Part shown: positions 43,582 through 52,695 of the stretch, in pieces
Position numbering within the stretch: position 1 is the first letter of the stretch
Layout of the letters: the number at the start of each line of letters is the position of its first letter
Assembly (NCBI GenBank): GCA_022843605.1
Contig: JALHNI010000002.1
Coordinates: forward strand, 54,996 to 118,995
DNA length: 64,000 bases
From: Bryobacter sp.
GTDB taxonomy: Bacteria > Acidobacteriota > Terriglobia > Bryobacterales > Bryobacteraceae
Direction: 5' to 3'
Translations under genes and position numbers: made by a program
The notes under the pieces: model-generated
Database searches by the model: none
Seen by the model: the letters and a program-made list of their open reading frames with translations, nothing else
Told to the model about the DNA's origin: nothing

Positions 43582-45513
43582 ATGCGACTCGCGTTCTACG
43601 CGCTGCTTATCGTCCCCCTCGGCGCGGCGGATTTTATCCGTGATGTTTATCCCGTGCTGGAACGTGGCGGTTGCGCGGGGTGCCACAATCCGAATGGCGT
43701 GGCTTCAGGCACTCGGCTAAAGCTGCCCGAAGAACATGGTGCGACGCTCGATCTGGGCAAGAGCCTGCATGTGCTGGTGAATCGGACAGATGCGGAGAAG
43801 TCCTTGCTGCTGTCCAAGCCTACGGGTCGAGTGGCGCATGCAGGCGGGAAGCGCATTGAGCCGGGTAGCGCTGACGAGAAGATCTTGCGCGAGTGGGTGG
43901 ACTATCTGGCAACAGCGCCCATCGAATCGCTGCGGGTGGCGACGGTGAAGAAGGAAGCCGGCCCCGCAAAGAGGGCGCTGCGGCGCCTGACGCACGCGCA
44001 ATACAACAACACCGTGCGGGACCTGTTGGGCGACTCGAGCCGTTTGGCGGACTCGTTCCCGCCCGAAGACTTCATCGGCGGCTTCCGCAACCAGTATCCG
44101 GGGCAGAATGCTTCGCCGATGTTGACCGAAGCTTACAGCGTTGCAGCCGAGAAGCTGGCGCGGCAAGCCTTTCGGACGGGCGATTCGCGCGGCTTGGTGC
44201 CCTGCAAGCCAACGGGCGTGGCGGACGTGGTCTGCCGGGACCGCTTCCTGAAGGAGTTTGGGCGCAAAGCCTTCCGCCGTCCGTTGACGTCGATTGAATT
44301 GGCGCGCTACCAGAAGTTGTTCTCGAGCGAGAAGCAATTTTACGCGGGAGCGCAGTTGGCGCTGGAGGCGATGCTGCAATCCCCGGCCTTTCTGATGCGC
44401 GTCGAGCATGGACGGGACCCTAGCCAACAAGGCTACGAAGTGGCGTCGAAGTTGTCTTATGCGATCTGGAATTCAACGCCGGATGATGCTTTGTTGAATG
44501 CGGCGGCGAAGGGTGAGCTCTCGACGGTGGCAGGTGTGGAGCGAGAGACTCGGAGACTGCTGGCCGCTGAGAAGGCGCACGACTCGGTGAAGGAGTTTCT
44601 GACCGACTGGTTGCGGCTCGACCGGCTGAACGGAACGATCCGGGAGCGGCGGCAGTATCCGATGTTTACGCCGGAGTTGACGGTAGCCATGGCCGAAGAG
44701 AGCCGGCGTTTAGCGGAGGCTTTGATCTGGAAGCGCGGAAATTTTATGGAGTTTTTCTCCGCGACTTACAGCTATCTGAATAGCGACCTGGCGAAGGTTT
44801 ATGGAGTTACGGCGCCATCGGCCGAGTATGCGAAGGTGGAGTTGCCGGCGAACACGGACCGGGCAGGAATCTTGGGGCATGCGAGTTTTCTTACGGCCAC
44901 CAGCAAGCCCGCGGAAACCTCCCCGACCGCACGCGGGCTCTTCGTGCGCGAGCAGTTCCTGTGCCAGGAAGTGCCGCAGCCGCCGCCGGGCGTGAGCACG
45001 AATTTGCCACCGATCACCAAGGAGAAACCGGTGACGACGCGGGAGCGTTTGAAGATTCACTTATCGAGCCCGAGTTGTTCAAGCTGCCATTCGCTGATCG
45101 ACCCGATTGGCTTTGGCATGGAGAAGTTCGATGCGATCGGAGCTCGGCGCGAGAAGCTGCGTGTGACGGTGCAGCCGGAGCGGCAGAGCAAAGAGAAGCC
45201 GGTAAATTTCGACCTGGATCTCGATACTTCGGGATGGGTGGCCGGTTTGGTGGGCGCGGAGGGTACTTCGGCGGGCTTCAATTCGCCGCGGGAACTCGGT
45301 AAACTTTTAGCGGGTAGTGTGCAGTGTCAGGAGTGCGTGGTGAAACAGGCATTTCGCTACCTGATGGGGCGGCACGAGTCGGCGGCGGATGCGTTGGCGA
45401 TCGAACGTGCGGCCCAGGAATTTCGGGCTTCGGGCTTCCAGTTTCAGGAGATGCTGGTTTCGCTTGTGAAGTGGACAACGTATCCGCCCCCGGCGGCAGT
45501 GACCAAGAACTGA
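43582..45513 (+). CDS. DUF1587/1592/1588/1585 secreted heme protein (planctomycete-type)
   Basis: A 643-residue protein with a signal peptide (MRLAFYALLIVPLGAA). An N-terminal c-type heme motif CAGCH is at residues 31-35 within GGCAGCHNPNG. Then come DUF1587 (RLTHAQYNNTVRDLLGD), DUF1592 (ASKLSYAIWNSTPDDALL, DWLRLDRLNG), DUF1588 (SCSSCHSLIDPIGFGMEKFDAIG, a second CxxCH near 499) and DUF1585 (FRYLMGRHESAADA). The family is abundant in Planctomycetes and Acidobacteria and functionally uncharacterised. ATG at 43582 gives the signal peptide. It precedes a DUF1552 gene by 15 bases, a recurring pair. Confidence 0.9.
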   Translation: MRLAFYALLIVPLGAADFIRDVYPVLERGGCAGCHNPNGVASGTRLKLPEEHGATLDLGKSLHVLVNRTDAEKSLLLSKPTGRVAHAGGKRIEPGSADEKILREWVDYLATAPIESLRVATVKKEAGPAKRALRRLTHAQYNNTVRDLLGDSSRLADSFPPEDFIGGFRNQYPGQNASPMLTEAYSVAAEKLARQAFRTGDSRGLVPCKPTGVADVVCRDRFLKEFGRKAFRRPLTSIELARYQKLFSSEKQFYAGAQLALEAMLQSPAFLMRVEHGRDPSQQGYEVASKLSYAIWNSTPDDALLNAAAKGELSTVAGVERETRRLLAAEKAHDSVKEFLTDWLRLDRLNGTIRERRQYPMFTPELTVAMAEESRRLAEALIWKRGNFMEFFSATYSYLNSDLAKVYGVTAPSAEYAKVELPANTDRAGILGHASFLTATSKPAETSPTARGLFVREQFLCQEVPQPPPGVSTNLPPITKEKPVTTRERLKIHLSSPSCSSCHSLIDPIGFGMEKFDAIGARREKLRVTVQPERQSKEKPVNFDLDLDTSGWVAGLVGAEGTSAGFNSPRELGKLLAGSVQCQECVVKQAFRYLMGRHESAADALAIERAAQEFRASGFQFQEMLVSLVKWTTYPPPAAVTKN

Positions 45514-45528
45514 CAAGGAACTAAGGGC

Positions 45529-46854
45529 ATGGCTTCAGTACACACCAAAGATCGATCGGTTTCGCGGCGGTTGATGCTGCGTGGAATGTCGGCGTTAGGC
45601 GCACCGGTGACGGTGGGTTTGCCGCCGCTGGCTGCCATGTTCAATTCGCTGGGCACAGCCTACGCGGCGTCGCCAGCCAAAGCAACTCCGCCCAATCGCT
45701 TCGTGCTGTGGTTCAACGGCAACGGCGTGGTTGAGCGGTACTGGATTCCGACGGAGACCGGTCGCGACTTCACTCTAACGCCTTGCCTGGCGCCGCTAGC
45801 GAATTTCCGCGACGACATCCATATTGTTACCGGGCTCGATAATCCGGCGGCACGGTTGCCGGGTCCAGGCAACGACCACCATCGTTCGATGAGCGCGTTG
45901 ATGACTGGTACGTCGTTTACGGGCCGGGGTGCGGGCGGCCCTTCGGCAGATCAGGTGATCGCGGCGAAGATTGCTGGCGATACACGGTTCCGTTCACTGC
46001 AGATCGGCGTTTCGCAGGAGAGTTTCGGCGAGAGCATTCAACGCAATATGAGTTGGGCGGGGCATGACCGTGCGCTGCCGCCGGAGATGCTGCCGCATAA
46101 GCTGTTCGATCGTTTGTTTGGTGCGCGCGATGCCGGCTGGATTTCGCGCAAGCGTAGCGTTTTGGACGCGGTGCAGGCGGATGCGGCTTCGTTGAAGCAG
46201 TCTTTGGGGCGCGAGGACGCGGTTCGTGTCGATGAGCATTTGTCTTCCGTGCGGGATGTCGAGCGGGCGATCGCGAGCTTGCCGCCCACCTACCGGAAGG
46301 TGGAAGAGCCGCAATTCGATGGCGACATGAAGGATTGGCCGCGCATCGCGAAGCTGCAAAGTGATCTGTTGGTGCATGCCTTAGCGAGCGGTCAGACCCG
46401 TGTCGCTTCCTATATGCTCACCAAGTGCCAGGGCTTGACCCGGTTCCCTTGGCTCGGCTACACGGCCGCGCGGCATCATGACTACACACATCAGGATGGG
46501 AAGGCTCCAGGCGGAGCCGATGGGCAGCGCATTATGCGCGACATCTGCCGCTGGCACGTGGAGGAGTTCGCCTACCTGATCGGGAAGTTGAAGGCCACGC
46601 CGGAAGGCGACGGCAATCTGCTGGACCATACGAACATTGTTTTCGTTCACGAGCACGCCGAAGCCAACGACCACAAGAACAACGGACTCTCGGTGATCGT
46701 CGCCGGGCATGCCGGTGGTTTGGCTACGGGTCGCCATACGCGCCATACGGGCACCATTGGTGATTTGTATATGGCGGTCGCCAATCGGGGGTTCAATGCG
46801 GGGCTAAAGACCTTCCCGAGTGCGAGCCGTGAACTGGGCGGTTTGTTTAGCTAG
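45529..46854 (+). CDS. DUF1552 family Tat-exported protein
   Basis: A 441-residue protein of the DUF1552 family, relatives of DUF1501-type sulfatase-like proteins. A twin-arginine signal is visible as [16 protein letters not shown]. Conserved pieces include [41 protein letters not shown] and [18 protein letters not shown]. It is exported folded, which suits a cofactor protein. It is cotranscribed with the heme-containing DUF1592 gene and is likely its functional partner. Function unknown. Its TAG stop overlaps the stop of the convergent PIN gene (CTAG). Confidence 0.9.
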   Translation: MASVHTKDRSVSRRLMLRGMSALGAPVTVGLPPLAAMFNSLGTAYAASPAKATPPNRFVLWFNGNGVVERYWIPTETGRDFTLTPCLAPLANFRDDIHIVTGLDNPAARLPGPGNDHHRSMSALMTGTSFTGRGAGGPSADQVIAAKIAGDTRFRSLQIGVSQESFGESIQRNMSWAGHDRALPPEMLPHKLFDRLFGARDAGWISRKRSVLDAVQADAASLKQSLGREDAVRVDEHLSSVRDVERAIASLPPTYRKVEEPQFDGDMKDWPRIAKLQSDLLVHALASGQTRVASYMLTKCQGLTRFPWLGYTAARHHDYTHQDGKAPGGADGQRIMRDICRWHVEEFAYLIGKLKATPEGDGNLLDHTNIVFVHEHAEANDHKNNGLSVIVAGHAGGLATGRHTRHTGTIGDLYMAVANRGFNAGLKTFPSASRELGGLFS

Positions 46855-47294
46855 CCCACGATTACCGGTGAAGTGATCTCGAGGCCCGGCATGGGGTGAC
46901 TCATGAAGTGCTTTGCATTCCAGGTGACGAGTTGTTGCATCCCGGCGCGATGTGCGGACCAAGCGATCCAACGATCATAGGTTTGGCCTCCGCTCAGGGT
47001 GTGTTGTCCGAGGTCGGACAGTAGTATCCATACATCTGCGGAGCCGGGAATGGCGGTTAGCGGAAATTGGTGAAAGTTTTGGTGGAGCAACTGTTGGACG
47101 AGCGCGGGTGGTTTTCGGAACGGTTCCGGCATTCTGGTCATCACCGAGTAGGCTTCGAGAAGAGTGTGGGGGACGATGTGGAACTCTTGGCCGGTGTCGA
47201 GCCTGCGCTCAAGGTCATTCAGGGTGCCCTCGTGATGCGGATTCCAACTATGCAGGACACAAATTAGGTAGTTCGAGTCAACGGTGAACTTCAT
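46851..47294 (-). CDS. PIN-domain toxin of an AbrB-PIN pair
   Basis: A 147-residue PIN-domain protein. Likely metal ligands are Asp6 in FTVDSNYL, Glu47 in TLLEAYSV, Asp107 in [10 protein letters not shown] and the region TWNAKHF near 124-130, where the usual last Asp is replaced by Asn. It should be a ribonuclease toxin. Its ATG overlaps the TGA of the AbrB-like antitoxin gene by four bases, so the pair is translationally coupled. It sits between the DUF1552 gene and the ribosomal superoperon. Confidence 0.85.
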   Translation of the reverse strand: MKFTVDSNYLICVLHSWNPHHEGTLNDLERRLDTGQEFHIVPHTLLEAYSVMTRMPEPFRKPPALVQQLLHQNFHQFPLTAIPGSADVWILLSDLGQHTLSGGQTYDRWIAWSAHRAGMQQLVTWNAKHFMSHPMPGLEITSPVIVG

Positions 47295-47545
47295 GTGACT
47301 CTTCCCTCGCGGAGGTCTTTGATGAATTCATCAATTTCTTCTGGCGCCACAGTGGGAGTTCCGAGGGGAGGAACGGCGACCAGGAATCGGCCCCGGCGCT
47401 CGACGCTCATGACGGCGACCGGCTCAATTTCCAAATGTCCGTTTCGAACCTGGATTTCAATCTGGGTCCCAGGTAAGAGACCGACTTGTTCACGAAGAGA
47501 CTTGGGAATTACCACCCTTCCGGCATGGTCGATGGTAGTGGTCAT
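47291..47545 (-). CDS. AbrB/MazE-type antitoxin
   Basis: An 84-residue swapped-hairpin DNA-binding antitoxin. The AbrB fold is seen as TIDHAGRVVIPKSLREQ and GTQIEIQVRNGHLEIEPV; the C-terminal tail PEEIDEFIKDLREG should bind the toxin. It precedes the PIN toxin with ATGA overlap and probably represses its own promoter in the 53 bases between 47546 and the terminator. No clear palindrome was found there. Confidence 0.87.
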   Translation of the reverse strand: MTTTIDHAGRVVIPKSLREQVGLLPGTQIEIQVRNGHLEIEPVAVMSVERRGRFLVAVPPLGTPTVAPEEIDEFIKDLREGRVT

Positions 47546-47598
47546 GGTATTAGGTTACCATTGGCTTTCCATGCGAACGGGATGGAGGGCTCAAAGCG

Positions 47599-47635
47599 AA
47601 AAGGGGACCCGCGCTGGTAGCGCGGGTCCCCTTTT
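47599..47635. terminator. Bidirectional terminator at the end of the ribosomal superoperon
   Basis: Perfect 16-base arms (AAAAGGGGACCCGCGC / GCGCGGGTCCCCTTTT) around TGGTA. The hairpin begins with A4 and ends with T4, so it can work on both strands. It lies 21 bases past the rplQ stop and just upstream of the AbrB-PIN pair, insulating that pair from ribosomal transcription. Confidence 0.9.
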
Positions 47636-47656
47636 GGTTTCGGAAGGAGTGAGCGG

Positions 47657-48094
47657 TTAGCTCTGCTCTTCGCCTTCCTGTTGCTGCTTGAGGAGCTCTT
47701 CTTTGCGCTGAGCCCGTTCGGCGGCGCGCTTGACGAGTTCGCTGCCCACCAGTTCGAGGATACCGAGTTCGGCACCATCGCCCTTGCGGGGTCCCAGATG
47801 GGTGATGCGCGTGTAGCCGCCGGTTCGCTGGCCGAAACGCGGTCCCAGCTTGTCGAACAGCTTCTTGACGGAATCCGGGCTGAGAAGATAGCCGGCCGCG
47901 CGGCGCCGCGAGTGAAGCGTGCCTTCCTTGGCCAACGTGATCATTTTCTCAACCAGGGGCTTAACGGCCTTGGCCTTGGTGACGGTTGTGACAATGCGCT
48001 CTTCATTGATCACACTCGTGACCATGTTGCGCAGGAGCATTTTGCGAGCGCCAGTTTTGCGCTTAAGTTTGGATCCACCGTATCGATGACGCAT
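47657..48094 (-). CDS. rplQ: 50S ribosomal protein L17
   Basis: A 145-residue L17. Core motifs MRHRYGGSKLKRKTGARKMLLRNMV and THLGPRKGDGAELGILELV are present. The C-terminal tail (ERAQRKEELLKQQQEGEEQS) is a charged, likely disordered addition to the roughly 120-residue core. It is the last gene of the alpha operon segment, 9 bases after rpoA. Confidence 0.95.
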   Translation of the reverse strand: MRHRYGGSKLKRKTGARKMLLRNMVTSVINEERIVTTVTKAKAVKPLVEKMITLAKEGTLHSRRRAAGYLLSPDSVKKLFDKLGPRFGQRTGGYTRITHLGPRKGDGAELGILELVGSELVKRAAERAQRKEELLKQQQEGEEQS

Positions 48095-48103
48095 ATGATT
48101 TTC

Positions 48104-49108
48104 CTAGAATCCTTCCGATGACGATCCGCCAGGAGGCAGGATCAGCCGGCCGGTTGAATCCGGCTTCATGCCGAAGCCGAGGCTGAGGCTTTGTAGAATT
48201 TCTTTGATTTCGTTGAGCGACTTGCGGCCGAAGTTCTTAGTGCGGAGCATTTCGGCTTCGCTGCGTTGAACCAGGTCGCCAATGGTTTGAATGTTGGCGT
48301 TCTTGAGGCAGTTGTAGGAGCGCACAGACAGTTCGAGTTCTTCGACCGAACGGTTGAGCACTTCGTTCATCTGCGTGGAGCCACGTTCCGCTTGCTCCTC
48401 GACGACTTCGGGGGTCTCCTCGAAGTTGATGAAGATGGACATGTGGTCCTTGAGCAGCTTGGAGGCTTGGCCGATGGAGTCCTGCGGCGAGATGGCGCCG
48501 TTGGTCCAGACCTCAAGGGTGAGCTTGTCGAAGTCCGTCATCTGGCCGAGGCGGGCAGATTCGACAGAGTAGTTGACCTTGCGCACTGGCGAGTGAACCG
48601 AGTCGATCGGGATGTAACCGAGCGGCAGATCCTCGTCGAAGTTGCGGTCGGCCGAAACGTAGCCGCGGCCCATGCGCAGACGCATTTCAATCTGAAGCTT
48701 GCCGCCTTCGCCGACGGTCGCGATGTGCATCGTACGGTCGAGTACTTCGATGTCATGGTCGACTTCGATCTGGCTCGAGAGCACTTCGCCGCCACCGGTG
48801 ACGTTCAAGCGCACAGTTTTGGTGCCCTCGCCCATCATCTTGAAGGGGATCTGCTTCAGGTTCAGGATAATGTCGGTAGCGTCTTCGACGACGCCGGGAA
48901 TGGGGGAAAACTCGTGGGCCACACCCTCGATGCGGACAGCGGTGATCGCCGCGCCCTCAATCGAGCTGAGCAAAATTCGGCGCAGGCTGTTGCCAATGGT
49001 CGTTCCGAAGCCGCGCTCAAACGGTTGGGCATTGAAGCTGCCGTACCGTTCCGTGAGCGTTTCGGTATTCGCGACCAGCCGTTTGGGCTTTTGAAAACCT
49101 TTAAACAT
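48104..49108 (-). CDS. rpoA: RNA polymerase alpha subunit
   Basis: A 334-residue alpha subunit. The N-terminal dimerisation domain has [29 protein letters not shown] and [20 protein letters not shown] linker precedes the C-terminal domain ([45 protein letters not shown]), which carries the helix-hairpin-helix and the conserved Arg for UP-element DNA. The ATG is preceded by AAGGAG. Cotranscribed between rpsD and rplQ, the usual alpha-operon position. Confidence 0.97.
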   Translation of the reverse strand: MFKGFQKPKRLVANTETLTERYGSFNAQPFERGFGTTIGNSLRRILLSSIEGAAITAVRIEGVAHEFSPIPGVVEDATDIILNLKQIPFKMMGEGTKTVRLNVTGGGEVLSSQIEVDHDIEVLDRTMHIATVGEGGKLQIEMRLRMGRGYVSADRNFDEDLPLGYIPIDSVHSPVRKVNYSVESARLGQMTDFDKLTLEVWTNGAISPQDSIGQASKLLKDHMSIFINFEETPEVVEEQAERGSTQMNEVLNRSVEELELSVRSYNCLKNANIQTIGDLVQRSEAEMLRTKNFGRKSLNEIKEILQSLSLGFGMKPDSTGRLILPPGGSSSEGF

Positions 49109-49142
49109 ATCTCGGGCTCTCCTTTCCTGGGGCCTAACAAGA

Positions 49143-49775
49143 CTACTTGTTGTACAACTCGACGATCAGCTGTTCGTTGAGCTGGATCTGGACGAGTTCG
49201 TCACGACGCGGGATCGCCAAGACCTTGGCCTTGAGATTCTCGCGGTCGACTTCCAGCCAGTTGGGGCTGGGGGCGTGGGCGGTGGTGTCGCGCGCAGAGA
49301 TGATGGTGGGGTTCTTCTTGCTCTTCTCCGCCACTTCAATGACGTCATTGGGGCGAACGACGAAGGAGGGGATATTGCACTTACGTCCGTTGACGGTGAT
49401 GTGGCCGTGGCGGACGATCTGACGCGCCTGGTTGCGGCTGGTGCCGAAGCCAAGGCGATAAAGAACGTTGTCGAGACGGCGCTCCAACATGTTGATCATG
49501 TTGTCACCGGTGACGCCCTTGGTGAGGGAGGCTTTTTTGAAGATATTGCGGAATTGGCCTTCGAGAACGCCGTAGTAGCGCTTTGCCTTCTGCTTTTCAC
49601 GCAGTTGAAGACCGAAGCCCACGATCTTGGGCTTACGGGCTTTACCGTGTTGACCAGGAGGGAAGTTGCGCTTTTCGATCGCGCATTTTTCGGTGAAGCA
49701 ACGCTCACCCTTGAGAAACAACTTCATCGCCTCGCGCCGGCAGAGCCGGCAAACGGGGCCATTATAACGAGCCAT
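49143..49775 (-). CDS. rpsD: 30S ribosomal protein S4
   Basis: A 210-residue S4 with the Cys-rich N terminus CRLCRRE...CFTEKC, four Cys that bind zinc, as in the 'C+' form, and the S4 RNA-binding domain [17 protein letters not shown] and [21 protein letters not shown]. It organises early 16S assembly and is the usual autoregulator of the alpha operon. The 135 bases between it and rpsK contain no gene. Confidence 0.96.
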   Translation of the reverse strand: MARYNGPVCRLCRREAMKLFLKGERCFTEKCAIEKRNFPPGQHGKARKPKIVGFGLQLREKQKAKRYYGVLEGQFRNIFKKASLTKGVTGDNMINMLERRLDNVLYRLGFGTSRNQARQIVRHGHITVNGRKCNIPSFVVRPNDVIEVAEKSKKNPTIISARDTTAHAPSPNWLEVDRENLKAKVLAIPRRDELVQIQLNEQLIVELYNK

Positions 49776-49910
49776 GGATTCGTGAACCTTCCTAAAGTAC
49801 TTGCCCAGGCGTCTTCGTTGCCGAAGGACGCCAGATTGAAGGTGCAGTTTACGCCGGCCCTCCTGGGGAGGGAGGCTTCGTCCTGCTTGCCTAAGAAACT
49901 GAAAACGAGA

Positions 49911-50318
49911 TCAAACGCGACGGCGTTTGGGCGGACGGCAGCCATTGTGAGGAATCGGCGTGTAGTCCCGAATTGATTTTACCTCAATTCCAGCGGTAGA
50001 GAGAGCGCGCACAGCGGACTCACGACCGGCGCCGGGCCCGGAGACGCGAACTTCGACGGAACGCATGCCAGATTCCTTGGCCTTGGTGGCCGCGGTGAGC
50101 GAAGCCTGTTGGGCGGCAAAGGGGGTGCCTTTGCGCGAACCACGGAAGCCGAGCGATCCGGCGCTGGACCAGGACAACGTGTTGCCCGTGGTGTCCGTGA
50201 TGGTGACAATGGTGTTGTTAAAGGAAGCCTGGACGTTGACGATGCCGTACGGTACGTTCTTCTTCTCTTTTTTCTTAAATTGCTTTTTCTTACTATTCTT
50301 GGCCGCTGCTTTCGCCAT
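49911..50318 (-). CDS. rpsK: 30S ribosomal protein S11
   Basis: A 135-residue S11. A lysine-rich N terminus ([16 protein letters not shown]) precedes the core [38 protein letters not shown] and GRESAVRAL, ending in [13 protein letters not shown]. It follows rpsM after 15 bases in the alpha operon. Confidence 0.96.
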   Translation of the reverse strand: MAKAAAKNSKKKQFKKKEKKNVPYGIVNVQASFNNTIVTITDTTGNTLSWSSAGSLGFRGSRKGTPFAAQQASLTAATKAKESGMRSVEVRVSGPGAGRESAVRALSTAGIEVKSIRDYTPIPHNGCRPPKRRRV

Positions 50319-50333
50319 ATCCGGTGATCCTTC

Positions 50334-50714
50334 TTACTTCGTAACCTTTTTCTTACCTGCGACGGTGCCCTTGCGCGGTCCCTTACGGGTGCGCGCATTG
50401 GTGTGGCTGCGCTGGCCACGTACCGGCAGGTTGCGGCGATGACGCAAGCCCCGGTAGGCGCCCATTTCCATGAGGCGCTTGATGTTCATCGAAATCTCTT
50501 TGCGGAGATCGCCTTCGATAGAACCTTCCTGCTCGAGCAGGGTACGGATGTTGTTGACCTCTTCTTCGGTCAGTTCCGCGATTTTTTTGTTGTGGTCGAT
50601 GCCGCAACGATAGAGGATGGACTTCGCCCGGGTGCGGCCGATGCCATAGATGTAGGTGAGCCCGATTTCCGCCCGCTTCCGGGGGGGTAAGTCAACGCCA
50701 ACGATACGCGCCAT
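50334..50714 (-). CDS. rpsM: 30S ribosomal protein S13
   Basis: A 126-residue S13. Core motifs [47 protein letters not shown] and [15 protein letters not shown]. It contacts the A-site finger of 23S rRNA and initiates the alpha operon segment after rpmJ. Confidence 0.96.
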   Translation of the reverse strand: MARIVGVDLPPRKRAEIGLTYIYGIGRTRAKSILYRCGIDHNKKIAELTEEEVNNIRTLLEQEGSIEGDLRKEISMNIKRLMEMGAYRGLRHRRNLPVRGQRSHTNARTRKGPRKGTVAGKKKVTK

Positions 50715-50741
50715 AGTCTTCTTCCTTTTTCCTTTTAACCC

Positions 50742-50855
50742 TTAACCCTGCCGCTGCTTATGCTTCGGGTTGGAACAAATGACGCGCACGACGCCATACC
50801 GATGGACGATCTTGCACTTGTCGCAGATGGGCTTTACGGACGCTCGAACTTTCAT
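50742..50855 (-). CDS. rpmJ: 50S ribosomal protein L36
   Basis: A 37-residue L36 of the zinc-binding form, read directly from the sequence: [19 protein letters not shown] with CDKC and later [16 protein letters not shown]. Cys and His residues match the C-C-C-H zinc set. It lies between infA and rpsM, as in most bacteria. Confidence 0.95.
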   Translation of the reverse strand: MKVRASVKPICDKCKIVHRYGVVRVICSNPKHKQRQG

Positions 50856-50891
50856 GACTGCCTGTCCTCTCAAAAAACACTGTCGCCCGGT

Positions 50892-51107
50892 TCAGAGAAC
50901 CTTGACGATGCGGCCTCGCGTTTTGTCGTGCGAAGCCAGCTCTACCAAAACCTTGTCGTTCAGCCGGAGCCTGACGAAATTCGCCTGCGTGGCTCCTGCC
51001 GCGTGCCCAATCACCTGAGCACGATTCACTTCCAACTCCAGCCGGAACGTGACGTTCGGCAGTAACTCCACTACGGTCGCGACGAACTGGGTCTCGTGAG
51101 CACCCAA
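50892..51107 (-). CDS. infA: Translation initiation factor IF-1
   Basis: A 71-residue OB-fold protein: FVATVVELLPNVTFRLELE, VIGHAAGATQANFVRL, and NDKVLVELASHDKTRGRIVKVL match IF-1 from end to end. The start is inferred at TTG 51107: it gives the standard length, and GGAG lies 8 bases upstream. Upstream in-frame sequence is antisense-free but overlaps the map gene, so the first 37 bases of infA lie inside map, and no ATG or GTG is available at the right place. IF-1 binds the A site during initiation. Confidence 0.88.
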   Translation of the reverse strand: MGAHETQFVATVVELLPNVTFRLELEVNRAQVIGHAAGATQANFVRLRLNDKVLVELASHDKTRGRIVKVL

Positions 51108-51856
51108 GGGCCGTTCTCCGTAATGGCTACTGTGTGTTCGAAGTGGGCCGAGTTGCGCCCATCCTTCGTCACCGCCGTCCACTTATCCGATAGTACGTGG
51201 CAGTCAGGACCGCCCGCATTCACCATCGGCTCGATCGCCAACACCATACCGGGTTTCAAGCGGGGGTTCTCGCTATTGCGGTCCACGTAATTGGGTACCT
51301 GCGGCTCTTCGTGCATTGACGTACCAATGCCGTGGCCCACAAACTCCCGCACTACCGAAAAGCCGTTTTTGACGACATGCTTCTCGACCGCACCCGAAAT
51401 ATCAAACAGCCGGTTGCCGGGCTGAGCATTCTCAATCGCCAACTCAAGGGCTTGCTGCGTCACTTCGAGCAACTTTTCGTCCTCGGGAGTGATGCTCCCG
51501 ACAGCGATGGTGGTTGCCGAGTCGCCAAAATAGCCATCGAGCTGAACGCCGGTATCCACCGAAACGATGTCACCGGGCTTCAGTACCCGCTTTTTCGAAG
51601 GCATGCCGTGAATGATCTCACTGTTGACCGAAGTGCAGAGAACATAGGGGAACTTGGCCCCGGCGGCAGCGCTGTAGTAGCCCTTAAAGGCAGACTTGGC
51701 ACCGGCGTCCTGCATCATCTTTTCGGCCGTAACTTCGAGATCGTACGTCGTCACACCCTCCTTCACCATTCCTCGCAGTTCCTGAAGAATCTGGGCGACC
51801 AATAATCCGCTGCGGCGCATCTTTTCGAGCTCCGCCATGCTTTTCCGGATAATCAT
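51071..51856 (-). CDS. map: Methionine aminopeptidase, type I
   Basis: A 261-residue metalloprotease that removes the initiator Met from nascent proteins. Metal ligands are visible: VDTGVQLDGYFGDSA (two Asp), VGHGIGTSMHEEP (His), MVLAIEPMV (Glu) and HFEHTVAIT (Glu). Its ATG overlaps the TGA of adk by four bases and its 3' end overlaps infA by 37 bases. Confidence 0.96.
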   Translation of the reverse strand: MIIRKSMAELEKMRRSGLLVAQILQELRGMVKEGVTTYDLEVTAEKMMQDAGAKSAFKGYYSAAAGAKFPYVLCTSVNSEIIHGMPSKKRVLKPGDIVSVDTGVQLDGYFGDSATTIAVGSITPEDEKLLEVTQQALELAIENAQPGNRLFDISGAVEKHVVKNGFSVVREFVGHGIGTSMHEEPQVPNYVDRNSENPRLKPGMVLAIEPMVNAGGPDCHVLSDKWTAVTKDGRNSAHFEHTVAITENGPWVLTRPSSSRP

Positions 51857-52626
51857 CTTCCGCGGTATTCCTCAATCAACTGACGAACTTGGCTCGCGAT
51901 CACCTGGGGAGGTGCATCGCTCGCCTCAACTTCGTGCAGACTTCCGTCCGCCCGAAAATACTCGATCAACGGCCTGGTTTGCGCGTCATACGCTTCAAGG
52001 CGCTTGCGGATCACCATTTCCTGGTCATCCGGGCGAATCACCAGATTCGCGCCCTCAATGTCGCATCGTCCCGCAACCAGAGGAGACTTGGAAAGCAAGT
52101 TGTACAGGGTTCCGCACTGCGGACACTGTCGCCGCGCTGTCAAGCGGCCAACCAACTTATTGTAATCCACCGCGAGATGGACCACCAAATGCCCCAAACC
52201 CCGGGCGGCCAGAAGCCACCCGAGATTTTCCGCTTGCCCGAGGGTGCGCGGAAATCCGTCAAGAATAAAACCGTTCTCACAGTCGGGGCGACCGATGCGC
52301 TCCTCGACCATCTGATTCACCAACTCGTCCGGGACGAGCTGGCCATTCTTCATCATCGCCATCACCTGCCGGCCGATGGCATCTTCGGCGGCGATGTGAT
52401 CGCGCAAGATGTCTCCCGTGGAGATGTGCGCGAAACCCAACTCCGTGACCAGGAGTTTGGCTTGCGTTCCCTTGCCCGATCCCGGCGGACCGAACAATAT
52501 CAGTGCAAACGCACCGGGTGCATAAATGGAACTGAAGCTGCTTGCCTCGGTATCCACACCCAAACCATCTTCTTCGGCACCCTCGGCTGGCTTCCGCCCC
52601 GAGGAACTCCGTCGCACATCTTCCAA
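51853..52626 (-). CDS. adk: Adenylate kinase, start uncertain
   Basis: Adenylate kinase, which equilibrates ATP, AMP and ADP. The P-loop LILFGPPGSGKGTQAKLL begins near residue 43 of the longest frame. The AMP-binding FILDGFPRTLGQA and the LID domain with CPQCG are present; only the CPQC pair and a later GRC are obvious for the LID zinc site. Family members start at the P-loop, so the first 40 residues (MEDVRRSSSGRKPAEG and onward) are probably not all translated. The frame begins with TTG at 52626; GTG at 52617, TTG at 52563 and GTG at 52557 are alternatives and no ATG exists. I give the longest frame. Confidence 0.9.
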   Translation of the reverse strand: MEDVRRSSSGRKPAEGAEEDGLGVDTEASSFSSIYAPGAFALILFGPPGSGKGTQAKLLVTELGFAHISTGDILRDHIAAEDAIGRQVMAMMKNGQLVPDELVNQMVEERIGRPDCENGFILDGFPRTLGQAENLGWLLAARGLGHLVVHLAVDYNKLVGRLTARRQCPQCGTLYNLLSKSPLVAGRCDIEGANLVIRPDDQEMVIRKRLEAYDAQTRPLIEYFRADGSLHEVEASDAPPQVIASQVRQLIEEYRGR

Positions 52627-52695
52627 GCCCCGGTCCTTTTTTCTACCGTCGCCTCAAGAAATCGATCGCCACCGGCGGATTGACCACGGTTGGCA

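Noticed and set aside
50760..51065. Plus-strand 101-residue frame over rpmJ and infA
   Set aside because: Antisense to two clear translation genes and without any domain.
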